Assembly (NCBI GenBank): GCA_946545505.1
Contig: CAMNNN010000009.1
Location: forward strand, 1-15,241
Length of the DNA: 15,241 nucleotides
Reading direction: 5' to 3'
From: an uncultured Clostridia bacterium
Lineage (GTDB): Bacteria; Bacillota; Clostridia; Saccharofermentanales; Saccharofermentanaceae
The translations under genes were made by a program, and so were the position numbers. This document shows, piece by piece, positions 1 through 7,304 of this stretch. Each line of letters opens with the position of its first letter. Within the stretch, counting starts at the first letter, position 1. The notes below the pieces were generated by a model that had not been told where the DNA came from, searched no databases, and saw nothing but the letters and a program-made list of their open reading frames with translations.

Positions 1-28
1 TGCGGTTCCTACTTAAGGAGAGTGTGAT

Positions 29-565
29 ATGTATAAGAATCACGGAAAATACACATCTACGCTTGTCTGGTCGATACTGGGTCTGGTATTTGGTATTCTT
101 CCCGCTCTATGCTGGGGACTTTTGCTCCTTGCATGTTTTGTAACGGGAGAGATGGAAACATCCGTAATCGTATTCAGCACCATATTTATGATAATGGGCA
201 TCGTTTTTACGGTGCTCGGTATCAGAGGACTGCTGATCATCTCAGCCGTATCGAACAGTAACTGGATCTTCGAGAAGGATCCTGACGGAATCGTCGGTAT
301 GGATACGCTTCTTAACAAGAAACATAAGAAGAAGGGCTGTGCTTACGAGAGAAGACTTCTCTGCGCAGTCGAGAAGGGGTACTTTGTAAGACTCACGTAT
401 GACCGCACGAACAGGATATTCGAGATGTCTGACAGAGTTAATACGATGAACGAGTACAATACCCGCTATATCGGTAAGAACTGTCCCAACTGCGGAGCAC
501 CTCTCAAGATAAAGAAGGGAACATCCATAACCTGTGACCGCTGCGGTCAGGAGGTCGAAGCATAA
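29..565 (+). CDS. Membrane protein with C-terminal zinc ribbon, unknown function
   Basis: This 178-residue protein has two hydrophobic segments, roughly residues 10-38 and 44-74, then a soluble basic region. It ends in a four-cysteine zinc ribbon (CPNC at 152-155, CDRC at 169-172). The start is supported by an AAGGAG ribosome site at 15-20. The stop codon overlaps the start of the LCP gene by one base (TAATG), so the two are almost certainly co-transcribed and translationally coupled. I do not recognise the family. Short membrane proteins with a terminal zinc ribbon are common in Clostridia and mostly uncharacterised. Coupling to an LCP ligase suggests a role at the cell envelope, but that is inference. 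The gene is complete. Nothing is visible in bases 1-28 apart from the ribosome site, so whether the operon begins further upstream cannot be seen. Confidence 0.8.
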   Translation: MYKNHGKYTSTLVWSILGLVFGILPALCWGLLLLACFVTGEMETSVIVFSTIFMIMGIVFTVLGIRGLLIISAVSNSNWIFEKDPDGIVGMDTLLNKKHKKKGCAYERRLLCAVEKGYFVRLTYDRTNRIFEMSDRVNTMNEYNTRYIGKNCPNCGAPLKIKKGTSITCDRCGQEVEA

Positions 566-1614
566 TGAACGATTCCACAAAGAATACGATAGCGGTCGTT
601 GCGGCGGGTGTAGCTATAACAGTTTTGGCTGCCGGTGCTGCAGTATATATGCATAACAAAGCATCAGTATCTCCTGTAGGAGAAGTGGACCGTCAGACTG
701 TCCCTACCGAGCCCCAGCCTACATTCCAGCATGTTGATGACCCGATGTCGGAGTCTCCCACGGCCGAGAGACTTATCAACTTTGACGGGACTCAGTACCG
801 TTACAGAGAGGATATCGATACACTCCTTATTATCGGTACGGATGATTATGAAGTAGTGGATGATTCCGAGGGCTACTATAACTACAGCCAGGCTGATCTT
901 CTGCTTCTAGTCGTATTCGACAACACGGACAGATCTTATAAGATCATTCAGATCAACCGAGATACTATGTGCGGCATCCGTAAGTACGACGTATTCGGTC
1001 AGTATGAGGGCATCGTAAATATGCAGATTGCCTTGTCACACACTTACGGTTCAGGCGGACAGGACAGCTGCCGTGATACCGTTTTCGCCGTGTCGAGGCT
1101 TCTTTATGATACCGAGATAGATAATTATCTTGCTGTTACCATGGGCGGCGTGCCCGTGTTTAATGACCTCGTAGGCGGTGTAGATGTACTTGTAGAGGAT
1201 AATTTCGAGGGCGTTGATGACACGCTCGTTATGGGCGAGACGGTTCACCTCGAGGGAGACCACGCGCTTACATTCGTAAGAGCCCGTATGTCCATGGCTG
1301 ATGATCCCACGAATATCGGCCGTATGAGCAGACAGAGAACTTATATGGTTGCTTTGATGGAGGCTCTCGGCGAGCGCCTGAGTGAAGATCCGGACTTCGC
1401 GGTTAATTCTTTCTCACAGCTTAACGGCTATGTCGTTTCCGATCTTTCCACTGACAGACTTGAAGAGTATGCGGATAGATTCCTTAACTACGAGCAGGGC
1501 GAGATCATAGTTCCCGCAGGAGAGTCTGTGGAAGGCGAGCAGTTCATGGAGTTCTATGTAGATGAGGATGAACTTCAGCAACTCATAGTAGATACATTCT
1601 ACGAACCTGCATAA
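565..1614 (+). CDS. LCP (LytR-CpsA-Psr) family cell-envelope glycopolymer ligase
   Basis: LCP proteins are membrane-anchored phosphotransferases that move polyprenyl-phosphate-linked glycopolymers (teichoic acid, capsule) onto peptidoglycan outside the cell. The 349-residue product has a short cytoplasmic N-terminus and one membrane anchor (about 9-29), then a Ser/Pro/Glu-rich linker. The LCP domain covers about 84-270, with the family's DTLLIIGTD opening, the ADLLLLVVFD strand (110-119), the INRDT motif with Arg132 (130-134), a second arginine cluster (FVRAR 237-241) and NIGRMSRQR (250-258). These arginines bind the lipid pyrophosphate in characterised members. The start overlaps the preceding stop and is preceded by AGGAGG at 549-554. 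The gene faces the capsule-control operon that ends at 1721. An LCP ligase next to CpsB/C/D fits one surface-polysaccharide locus. The exact polymer is unknown. Confidence 0.9.
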   Translation: MNDSTKNTIAVVAAGVAITVLAAGAAVYMHNKASVSPVGEVDRQTVPTEPQPTFQHVDDPMSESPTAERLINFDGTQYRYREDIDTLLIIGTDDYEVVDDSEGYYNYSQADLLLLVVFDNTDRSYKIIQINRDTMCGIRKYDVFGQYEGIVNMQIALSHTYGSGGQDSCRDTVFAVSRLLYDTEIDNYLAVTMGGVPVFNDLVGGVDVLVEDNFEGVDDTLVMGETVHLEGDHALTFVRARMSMADDPTNIGRMSRQRTYMVALMEALGERLSEDPDFAVNSFSQLNGYVVSDLSTDRLEEYADRFLNYEQGEIIVPAGESVEGEQFMEFYVDEDELQQLIVDTFYEPA

Positions 1615-1651
1615 TACGGATCATCGGATCCAAAGATTAAGAGCATAATAA

Positions 1652-1683
1652 GACCCCCCGTGTTGTCTAGAATACGGGGGGTC
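1652..1683. terminator. Perfect 10-bp GC-rich hairpin between convergent operons
   Basis: GACCCCCCGT at 1652-1661 pairs perfectly with ACGGGGGGTC at 1674-1683 around a 12-base loop. It sits 37 bases after the LCP stop and 37 bases after the end of the minus-strand run (1721). Read on the minus strand the stem is followed by TTATTATG, a loose U tract. On the plus strand the flank is ATTGCTG, with no U tract. It therefore looks like a better terminator for the minus-strand operon, and possibly serves both directions. Confidence 0.8.
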
Positions 1684-1720
1684 ATTGCTGCCAGCAAATT
1701 ATTACATTTGCTATATGAAG

Positions 1721-2392
1721 TCAGGCAGCAGATACTGCCGACTTCTTAGATGTTCTGAAGCAAATGCAAGCACCTGCAACGGCTACAACAGCAAGAGCGA
1801 TCCAAACGATTGCTGTATAACCTGTCTGTGCAGAAGTAGTGCCATCTGCAGCTGTACCGGCTGCTGCACCTGAATCGGTAGCAGAACCTGCTGTAGATGA
1901 TGAAGCGGAACCGTCTTCGAGGCCCTTAACTACGAATGCAACGTTGCAAAGGTGAGGGAATGTAGCAAATACAGATGATCCGTCCTGAATGAAAGATACG
2001 GAATCCCATGTATGAGTTGCAGCATTCCAAGCAAGAACTGCGAGGACTTCACTGGCGTCGTTACGGACGAATGATACGAGTACTGCAGTGTTTTCCTGGA
2101 AGTACTGTGATGTGACTACAGCACCGGCATGGTTAACGATCTCTACGCTAACGCAGTCAGTGGAGTACTCAGCCTCACCGCCGATCTCAGCCGCTCTAGA
2201 AGAGAGAGCAGAAAGCTCTTCCTGTGTAGGTGCAGCAGGAAGAATTCTGACCAGATAGTCATCAGAAGTTGAACTTGCACTTGAAACAACATCTCCACCA
2301 CTAGGCGAGGGGCTTGAAGTTGCTGCCATAGCAGGAACTGCCAAAGCGAATACAAGAGCCGCTGCCGCGATGATTGAGATTAATTTCTTCAT
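1721..2392 (-). CDS. Small secreted cell-wall-anchored protein, likely class B sortase substrate
   Basis: The 223-residue product starts with a clear Sec signal peptide (MKK, hydrophobic core to about 20, AMA/AT cleavage near 23-24). A Ser/Gly-rich stretch follows, then a folded region of about 45-158 that I do not recognise. Next come an Ala/Ser/Thr/Gly linker (160-186), the pentapeptide SAQTG (187-191), a hydrophobic segment (about 194-212) and a basic tail (FRTSKK). That C-terminus is the architecture of a sortase sorting signal. The pentapeptide resembles the xPxTG/NPQTx signals of class B sortases but has Ala in place of Pro. The gene lies 41 bases downstream of the sortase gene and has an AAAGGAGA ribosome site, so the pair is probably enzyme and cognate substrate. 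It is the last gene before the hairpin at 1652-1683. The alternative is a plain C-terminally membrane-anchored protein. Confidence 0.75.
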   Translation of the reverse strand: MKKLISIIAAAALVFALAVPAMAATSSPSPSGGDVVSSASSTSDDYLVRILPAAPTQEELSALSSRAAEIGGEAEYSTDCVSVEIVNHAGAVVTSQYFQENTAVLVSFVRNDASEVLAVLAWNAATHTWDSVSFIQDGSSVFATFPHLCNVAFVVKGLEDGSASSSTAGSATDSGAAAGTAADGTTSAQTGYTAIVWIALAVVAVAGACICFRTSKKSAVSAA

Positions 2393-2433
2393 CAGCTATA
2401 TCTCCTTTCTTAATATTTTATATTAGCCATTGG

Positions 2434-3234
2434 TTACTGCACCAAAGTTGCCATAACCAAAAAGCGTCTGGTATTGTCGCCTGCGAGACATGTGGATAAG
2501 ATCAGTACTCTGTCCGTCTCAGGATCAGAGGGTGCATGGTCTTCATTTACATATGCCCCCAGTTCTCTTATACCCATTACAGAATCAAAGAATTCTGAGA
2601 AGGCATAGGAATCATGCATATCATTATAATACAAAATATGGTTTCTGTTAAATGGTATTGCAGCAAAAACTGCATATTCCTGCATTCCGGCCCTCGTATA
2701 TATCCTGATATGGACGTCCGAAGCAAGGAATTCGGGGTCTGAATAATAGTCCTGAAGGTGCCCGAACATCAGGTTTCCGGCATTCATGTGATGTCCGTAC
2801 AGAATTGTCACAGGGTCCGTAAAATCAGTTCCGTTATAGGTCGCTTCTGAGAAGATCGCGCCTCCGGCGGAGTAATTTCCGTCAGAATTGGTCCTCAGAT
2901 AGTAGCTGTCGTTGTACGGATTCTGTACTACGGGGTATGAGATATCGGTGCCCGGAATCTCAAGCCAGGCATAAATATCGGGATTTAAGGCCTGAAGCGC
3001 GTCGAAATCCACGGACAGGACCTGTTCGCCCTCTTCAGGAAGGCTGGCGGCTGCGGGGACCTGACCCGTGACGGGATTGTCGGGGTCGGCGGTCTCGAGG
3101 ACAACGGGAGCAGGGCCATACTGCTCTGTCTGTACGTTAGTCGGAGAATACAGGTCAAGGAATGCCTTAACACCGAAGAACACCGCCACTCCGAGGAGGA
3201 CGAAGCCGAGAAGCAATGTCAGTTTTCTTTTCAT
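2434..3234 (-). CDS. srtB: Class B sortase
   Basis: This is a cysteine transpeptidase that cleaves a sorting signal and joins the protein to peptidoglycan or a pilin-type acceptor at the outer membrane face. The 266-residue product has an N-terminal signal anchor (about 5-27), a Pro/Glu-rich stalk, and the sortase fold from about 80. Class B hallmarks are NPDIYAWLEIPGT (84-96), YPVVQ (100-104), YYLRTNSDG, YGHHM with catalytic His148, LMFGHLQDY (155-163), STC with Cys249, and an Arg pair at 256-257. The ATG overlaps the CpsB stop (ATGA), with AGGAGG at 3241-3246, so translation is coupled to cpsB. Its presence in a capsule-control operon is unusual. The neighbour ending in SAQTG is the obvious substrate. 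Family assignment is secure; substrate pairing is inferred from position. Confidence 0.92.
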   Translation of the reverse strand: MKRKLTLLLGFVLLGVAVFFGVKAFLDLYSPTNVQTEQYGPAPVVLETADPDNPVTGQVPAAASLPEEGEQVLSVDFDALQALNPDIYAWLEIPGTDISYPVVQNPYNDSYYLRTNSDGNYSAGGAIFSEATYNGTDFTDPVTILYGHHMNAGNLMFGHLQDYYSDPEFLASDVHIRIYTRAGMQEYAVFAAIPFNRNHILYYNDMHDSYAFSEFFDSVMGIRELGAYVNEDHAPSDPETDRVLILSTCLAGDNTRRFLVMATLVQ

Positions 3235-3965
3235 GCCGCTCCTCCTGAAAATGCTGCCGGTACAGGTTCCGTGATGAGTCTGCCGTTATGTCTGATGTGA
3301 GCAAGAGCATCATCTCCGAGCTTCCTGGTTATGGCTGCTATGGCAGGTCCCATGTTAGGTGCTCTCGTGTCGAGGTTGTGTGCGTCAGAGCCTATAAAAT
3401 CTATAGTCTTGTCAGCTATCATGCGCATGGCTTTCCTTCTTGTCCTCGGATCGAGGAAGAAGGACGCGTTGCACTGTATCATGATGCCCGTGTCGAGAAA
3501 AGCATTCATCTTCGCACGGGACTGGATCTTCATATAACGCTCGATGTGTGCTGCTACAGGGATGAGCCCGGCGGAGGAGAGTTCCGATACTTCTTTTATC
3601 ATGTAGTCGCTCCACGGGTGAAACGGCATTTCGACGAGGATGAAGCGTGTTCCCTGAAGGCAGAGCCTGCTTATATCTTCGCAGGAACTCATGCCCCTGA
3701 AGTAGTAAACTTCGGCACCAAGTGAGATGGACGGATACGAGTCCGGATCGGGAGTGCGGCTTATCTCATCGATAAGGGAAGCATAAGCTGCGTTACGCTT
3801 CTCGATGAAACGCGAGGGGTTATTCATGTCCGCGTAGAAGTGGGGCGTGGCACAGATGTGGCTGACGCCCTGTTCCTTCCACATATCGAGCATACCCATA
3901 GACATTGACAGATCCTTGCTGCCATCGTCTACTCCGGGGATAAGATGTGAATGAAAATCAAGCAA
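3231..3965 (-). CDS. cpsB: CpsB/CapC/YwqE-type PHP-family protein-tyrosine phosphatase
   Basis: This metal-dependent phosphatase removes phosphate from the tyrosine cluster of the CpsD kinase, resetting the cycle that controls polysaccharide polymerisation and export. The 244-residue length is typical. PHP metal ligands are visible: FHSH (His5, His7), GVDDGS (Asp13, Asp14), ATPH (His42), GAEV (Glu85), AHIER (His140) and GSDAH (Asp194, His196). The start is TTG at 3965. It is the only codon that gives the family's short N-terminus right before the first metal motif, and a GAAGGT ribosome site lies 7 bases upstream at 3973-3978. It begins 17 bases after cpsD and overlaps srtB by four bases. The substrate is expected to be the adjacent CpsD. 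Confidence 0.93.
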   Translation of the reverse strand: MLDFHSHLIPGVDDGSKDLSMSMGMLDMWKEQGVSHICATPHFYADMNNPSRFIEKRNAAYASLIDEISRTPDPDSYPSISLGAEVYYFRGMSSCEDISRLCLQGTRFILVEMPFHPWSDYMIKEVSELSSAGLIPVAAHIERYMKIQSRAKMNAFLDTGIMIQCNASFFLDPRTRRKAMRMIADKTIDFIGSDAHNLDTRAPNMGPAIAAITRKLGDDALAHIRHNGRLITEPVPAAFSGGAA

Positions 3966-3972
3966 TCAGCGT

Positions 3973-3978
3973 ACCTTC
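3973..3978 (-). promoter_or_regulatory. Ribosome binding site fixing the TTG start of cpsB
   Basis: GAAGGT on the minus strand lies 7 bases before TTG at 3965. No ATG or GTG at a usable place would keep the first metal-binding motif, so this site decides the non-ATG start. Confidence 0.6.
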
Positions 3979-3982
3979 GTAA

Positions 3983-4741
3983 TTATGCTTTATATTCCTT
4001 CTTGTAGTACTTACTGTAATATCTGCTGTACGACTTGCTCTTAGTAACATCCGCGTTGGTGTAGATGAAACCGATGATCTTGGCGTTTACCTGACGCAGC
4101 TGTCTCATGGTGTCGGAAAGACCGCGCTTGGAAGCGCGCTCGTTTCTTACGACTACAGCCGTACCCGAGACGTAACGGGATGCCAGAAGAGCATCGGTAA
4201 CGACGGTAACGGGAGGAAGGTCGAGCACGATAATGTCGTAGAACTCCTTCAAAGTATTGATGAGGTGTTCCATTCTGTCGGACTGCATAAGCTCGGAAGG
4301 GTTCGGAGGAATGCTTCCGCCTGTGATGACGTCAAACTTAACGGGTTCTGATGCATTAGGCACATTGAAAGCGATCCTCTGAACTGCGTCGGAGATGGAA
4401 TTAAGTCCGACGAGAAGATCGGATAAACCGGGATTCTTACGCAGATTAAGTCTGTTCGCGAAGTTAGGGATACGCATATCGCCTTCGATCAGCAATACTC
4501 TGTTCTTAGCTTCAGCGAGCGTGTATGAGAGGTTAATGGAAGTTAAGGACTTACCCTCACCCTGGAATGTCGATGTAACGCCTATAACGTGGCACTTCTC
4601 TTCGGCGGGGAAGGAGAACATGAGGTTGGTTCGAAGAAGCTTATAGGCCTCGCTCGATGCGAAGTTAAGCTGAGGTCCGATCATGGACTGCTGCTCGATC
4701 GCGAGATTGGAAGCGGCATTTCCGACTTTCTTCTTAGCCAT
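3983..4741 (-). CDS. cpsD: CpsD/CapB/YwqD-type bacterial tyrosine kinase (BY-kinase)
   Basis: This cytoplasmic autokinase works with the membrane adaptor CpsC to control capsule or exopolysaccharide length and export. The 252-residue protein shows the SEAYKLLRTNL helix (30-40), Walker A STFQGEGKS (57-65), Walker A' LLIEGDMR (83-90) and Walker B IIVLDLPP (170-177). The C-terminus has a tyrosine cluster with Tyr238, 241, 242, 245, 246 and 250, the autophosphorylation sites. I chose ATG at 4741 rather than the longer frame to 4843: the extra 34 residues overlap cpsC, look random, and GGGAGG lies 9 bases upstream at 4751-4756. The start is one base past the cpsC stop. Separate CpsC and CpsD polypeptides are the Gram-positive arrangement. 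Function is well supported; the polysaccharide is unknown. Confidence 0.95.
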   Translation of the reverse strand: MAKKKVGNAASNLAIEQQSMIGPQLNFASSEAYKLLRTNLMFSFPAEEKCHVIGVTSTFQGEGKSLTSINLSYTLAEAKNRVLLIEGDMRIPNFANRLNLRKNPGLSDLLVGLNSISDAVQRIAFNVPNASEPVKFDVITGGSIPPNPSELMQSDRMEHLINTLKEFYDIIVLDLPPVTVVTDALLASRYVSGTAVVVRNERASKRGLSDTMRQLRQVNAKIIGFIYTNADVTKSKSYSRYYSKYYKKEYKA

Positions 4742-4742
4742 A

Positions 4743-5543
4743 TTATGCACCCTCCCTTCCGTTGTGATTCGGCGCGGAAGCTGATTTAGCTGCGGTGCCG
4801 TAGTGTCCGTATCTCGAGTATCCGTAGCCGCCGGCCTTGGCATCGTTTAAGTCAGGGATAACCGCAAGCAAAGGTACGTCGGGATAGTTCTCCGTGAGGT
4901 AATCCTCACTGTGGATACTGTCGTCGAGAAGGTATCTGATGATAATGATCGCCGCTACGAGTACGAAGCCTGCAAGGCCGCCGATAGCGGTATTCTTGGT
5001 ATAGCTCGGTCCGCTCTTGGAAGAGGGGATGACCGCGTAGTCAACGATCTTAACGTCACTTCCGTTAACGATCTCCGAGATCTTATCCGGCAGAACACGT
5101 GCGATGATGTTCGCGATTCTCTCGGATTCCTGAGGTGACTCTGTAGTAACCGTAATACTGAAGACCTCGGTATTATTTACGTCAGCCGCGCTGATGCGGT
5201 CGGAAAGCTCTTTGTATGTGTAGTCGGTTCCGGATTCCTCGATAACTTCGTTAAGTACTCTTCTGGACTTCAGGATAACTACGTATGTGTTAACGAGTTT
5301 CTGTGCAGCGGAGAGATCCGCGCTCGAGATTGAAAGCGCTGCGCTTCCCACCGAGATGTTGGAGTTGTTTACATAAAGGAGCGTGCTAGCCGTGTACTCG
5401 GGCTTTACGAAAGCAAAGGTGTAGCCTAAGGCCATACCGCCAGTGATAACGGTCACGAGGAACAAAAGCCAGAACTTGCTCAGGAGCACCTGGGCAAGTT
5501 CGAGCAGATCTATTTCGAATTCTTCAGATTTCTTCTCTCTCAT
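4743..5543 (-). CDS. cpsC: CpsC/CapA/YwqC-type chain-length regulator and tyrosine-kinase adaptor (Wzz family)
   Basis: This polysaccharide co-polymerase sets chain length and activates CpsD through its cytoplasmic tail. The 266-residue product has an N-terminal IDLLELAQVLLSKFW amphipathic start, membrane segment 1 (about 24-46), an extracytoplasmic domain, and membrane segment 2 (about 185-204) preceded by a Pro/Ser/Gly stretch (173-180). The cytoplasmic tail contains PLLAVIPDL (224-232), as in Wzz/CpsC proteins that contact the kinase. The last 30 residues form a Gly/Tyr-rich tail with Tyr at 240, 242, 245 and 248, not a standard part of the family as I know it. The start lies 31 bases after the TPP enzyme's stop and has no good ribosome site at normal distance. 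Translation may depend on ribosomes arriving from upstream, or the leader may be atypical. Confidence 0.93.
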   Translation of the reverse strand: MREKKSEEFEIDLLELAQVLLSKFWLLFLVTVITGGMALGYTFAFVKPEYTASTLLYVNNSNISVGSAALSISSADLSAAQKLVNTYVVILKSRRVLNEVIEESGTDYTYKELSDRISAADVNNTEVFSITVTTESPQESERIANIIARVLPDKISEIVNGSDVKIVDYAVIPSSKSGPSYTKNTAIGGLAGFVLVAAIIIIRYLLDDSIHSEDYLTENYPDVPLLAVIPDLNDAKAGGYGYSRYGHYGTAAKSASAPNHNGREGA

Positions 5544-5574
5544 TGTTCTAGTTTACAATAAACGGCCTTTCTAA

Positions 5575-7281
5575 TCAGCTTTGTAATGTTTCTTTTATAT
5601 TACCTTCGTCGAGTGTCATTATAAAATCGTATTCTTCTCTGTCAAGCAACGGCTCCTGATCCTGGTTGGGCTTGCCGAACTCGAGCTTCGGGAAAACGTA
5701 CGTGGGCTCTGTGATCTTCACCTCGATAAACTGAGGTCCGGGCACATCGAAAAGCCCGTCGTCAATATCTTCGGGAGAAGTCACGCACTTGTACGGGATC
5801 TTGTAGGCGCCGGCAACAGCTTCGAAGTCGGGCACCGTATAACCTCCCTCGGGTACTGTCTGAACATAGTTGTTATCGAAATACATCTCCTGGAAATGGC
5901 GGATCATGCCGAGGGCAGAGTTATTAAACAGGATTATCTTGACGGGGATATTCTCTCGCGCGACAGTCTGAAGCTCCTGAATATTCATCTGGATTCCGCC
6001 GTCTCCCTGGAAGGAATAAACTTCCTTGCCCGAAGCGAGCGCACATCCGATGGCTGCGGGGAGGGAATAACCCATCGCGCCGTGTCCGCCGGAGAAGAAG
6101 ATACGCTGATCCTTCTTAACGCCGAATGATTGTGCGACCCATATCTGGTTCTGTCCTACATCGGTAGTGATGACAGAGCCTTCGGGAATAACCTTGCTGA
6201 TATTATGAACGAACCTGTTAGGAAGTCTGTCGTCGATAAATGCGAGCTCGTCGCGTATCTTGCCGCAGATCATATTCCACAGTTCAAGATCCTTAGTCTT
6301 CGCATCGAGCATGGCATCGAGCACATCCTTAACGTCCGCATTAACCTGGATCTCATCGTCGTGAGCCTTAAGGCTTAACTCATCCTTATCTATCTCTACT
6401 CTTACGATTCTCGCACCGGGGGCGAACTGCTCTCTTCTGGCTCCGATCTGACGGACGTCGAGACGTGCGCCGAGGGAGATTACCAGGTCGCTTTTCGCCG
6501 CGATGAAATTCGCTGTCCTCGAGCCGTAAGCTCCGATGAATCCGTAGGAATTCCTGACCGTATCTATCGCGAGCATCGTGGTGATGACGGGGATATTAAG
6601 CTTGGATGCGACTTTGTTAAGAAGCTCCACCGCGCCTGCCGACTTGATGCCCGAACCTGCGAGCAGGACGGGACGGGAAGAGGCGGCGAGTGCTGCCTTA
6701 AGTTCGTCGAATGAAGTGCCGGAGCGGTCTTCAGAAGGAACGAATCCTTCAAGAGCATCGGGGTCGACCTCAGCCCTGAAGATGTTCATGGGAATGTCGA
6801 GGAGGACAGGTCCCTTACGGCCTTCCGAAGCGATGTGGAAAGCTTCGTCCAGGTGGTAGCGGAGCTTGTCCGCGTCAGTGATCCTGACTGCATATTTCGT
6901 AACGGGCTTAACGATGGAAACGATGTCTGTCTCCTGGAAGCCGCGCTGTCTTACGCCGAGATCTCCCTTGGACTCGAATGTGTTGACCTGCCCTGTTATG
7001 AACAGCGTAGGGATGGAGTCGAAGTAAGCGTTGCAGATACCCGTGATGAGGTTTGTCGCGCCGGGACCGGAGGTCGCATATGCTACGCCAACCTTGCCGG
7101 TCTCCTGGGCATACCCGCATGCAGCGAAGGCTGCGCCCTGCTCATGATATGTCACGTGGGCTCTGATCGGAGACTTGCTGAACGAGTCCATAAGATGAGT
7201 AACCATGCCTCCGGGGTAACCGAAGACATCGGTGATGTTCTTCTTGAGAAGATACTCAACTATGTAGTCAGAAGCTTTCAT
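5575..7281 (-). CDS. Acetolactate-synthase-like thiamine-pyrophosphate enzyme
   Basis: The 568-residue product carries the three domains of the acetolactate synthase (IlvB) family. The PYR domain has GYPGG (21-25) and the catalytic Glu47 of YHEQGAAFA. The central domain carries the SLGARLDVR motif (269-277). The PP domain has GGHGAMGYSLPAA (398-410) and the TPP/Mg motif GDGG...NN (426-429, 453-454). The family condenses or decarboxylates 2-oxo acids. No IlvN-type small subunit is adjacent, and the gene sits directly upstream of cpsC in a polysaccharide-control run. It may therefore make a sugar-modification precursor rather than branched-chain amino acids; that is inference. ATG at 7281 is preferred over an in-frame TTG two codons earlier. 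Neither has a convincing ribosome site. Ordinary IlvB acetolactate synthase remains possible. Confidence 0.85.
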   Translation of the reverse strand: MKASDYIVEYLLKKNITDVFGYPGGMVTHLMDSFSKSPIRAHVTYHEQGAAFAACGYAQETGKVGVAYATSGPGATNLITGICNAYFDSIPTLFITGQVNTFESKGDLGVRQRGFQETDIVSIVKPVTKYAVRITDADKLRYHLDEAFHIASEGRKGPVLLDIPMNIFRAEVDPDALEGFVPSEDRSGTSFDELKAALAASSRPVLLAGSGIKSAGAVELLNKVASKLNIPVITTMLAIDTVRNSYGFIGAYGSRTANFIAAKSDLVISLGARLDVRQIGARREQFAPGARIVRVEIDKDELSLKAHDDEIQVNADVKDVLDAMLDAKTKDLELWNMICGKIRDELAFIDDRLPNRFVHNISKVIPEGSVITTDVGQNQIWVAQSFGVKKDQRIFFSGGHGAMGYSLPAAIGCALASGKEVYSFQGDGGIQMNIQELQTVARENIPVKIILFNNSALGMIRHFQEMYFDNNYVQTVPEGGYTVPDFEAVAGAYKIPYKCVTSPEDIDDGLFDVPGPQFIEVKITEPTYVFPKLEFGKPNQDQEPLLDREEYDFIMTLDEGNIKETLQS

Positions 7282-7304
7282 TATCAATTATTCTAACACA
7301 ACGG

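Noticed and set aside
242..580. Minus-strand frame opposite the zinc-ribbon gene
   Set aside because: It overlaps a better gene with a ribosome site and recognisable zinc ribbon. No supporting signal on the minus strand.
1685..1873. Cys-rich 62-codon plus-strand frame
   Set aside because: It is antisense to the C-terminal part of the sortase substrate, with no ribosome site; the Cys come from the Ala/Gly/Ser codons on the other strand.
4742..4843. 34-residue N-terminal extension of CpsD
   Set aside because: It overlaps cpsC and has a random composition. ATG 4741 has GGGAGG at 9 bases and the usual family start.
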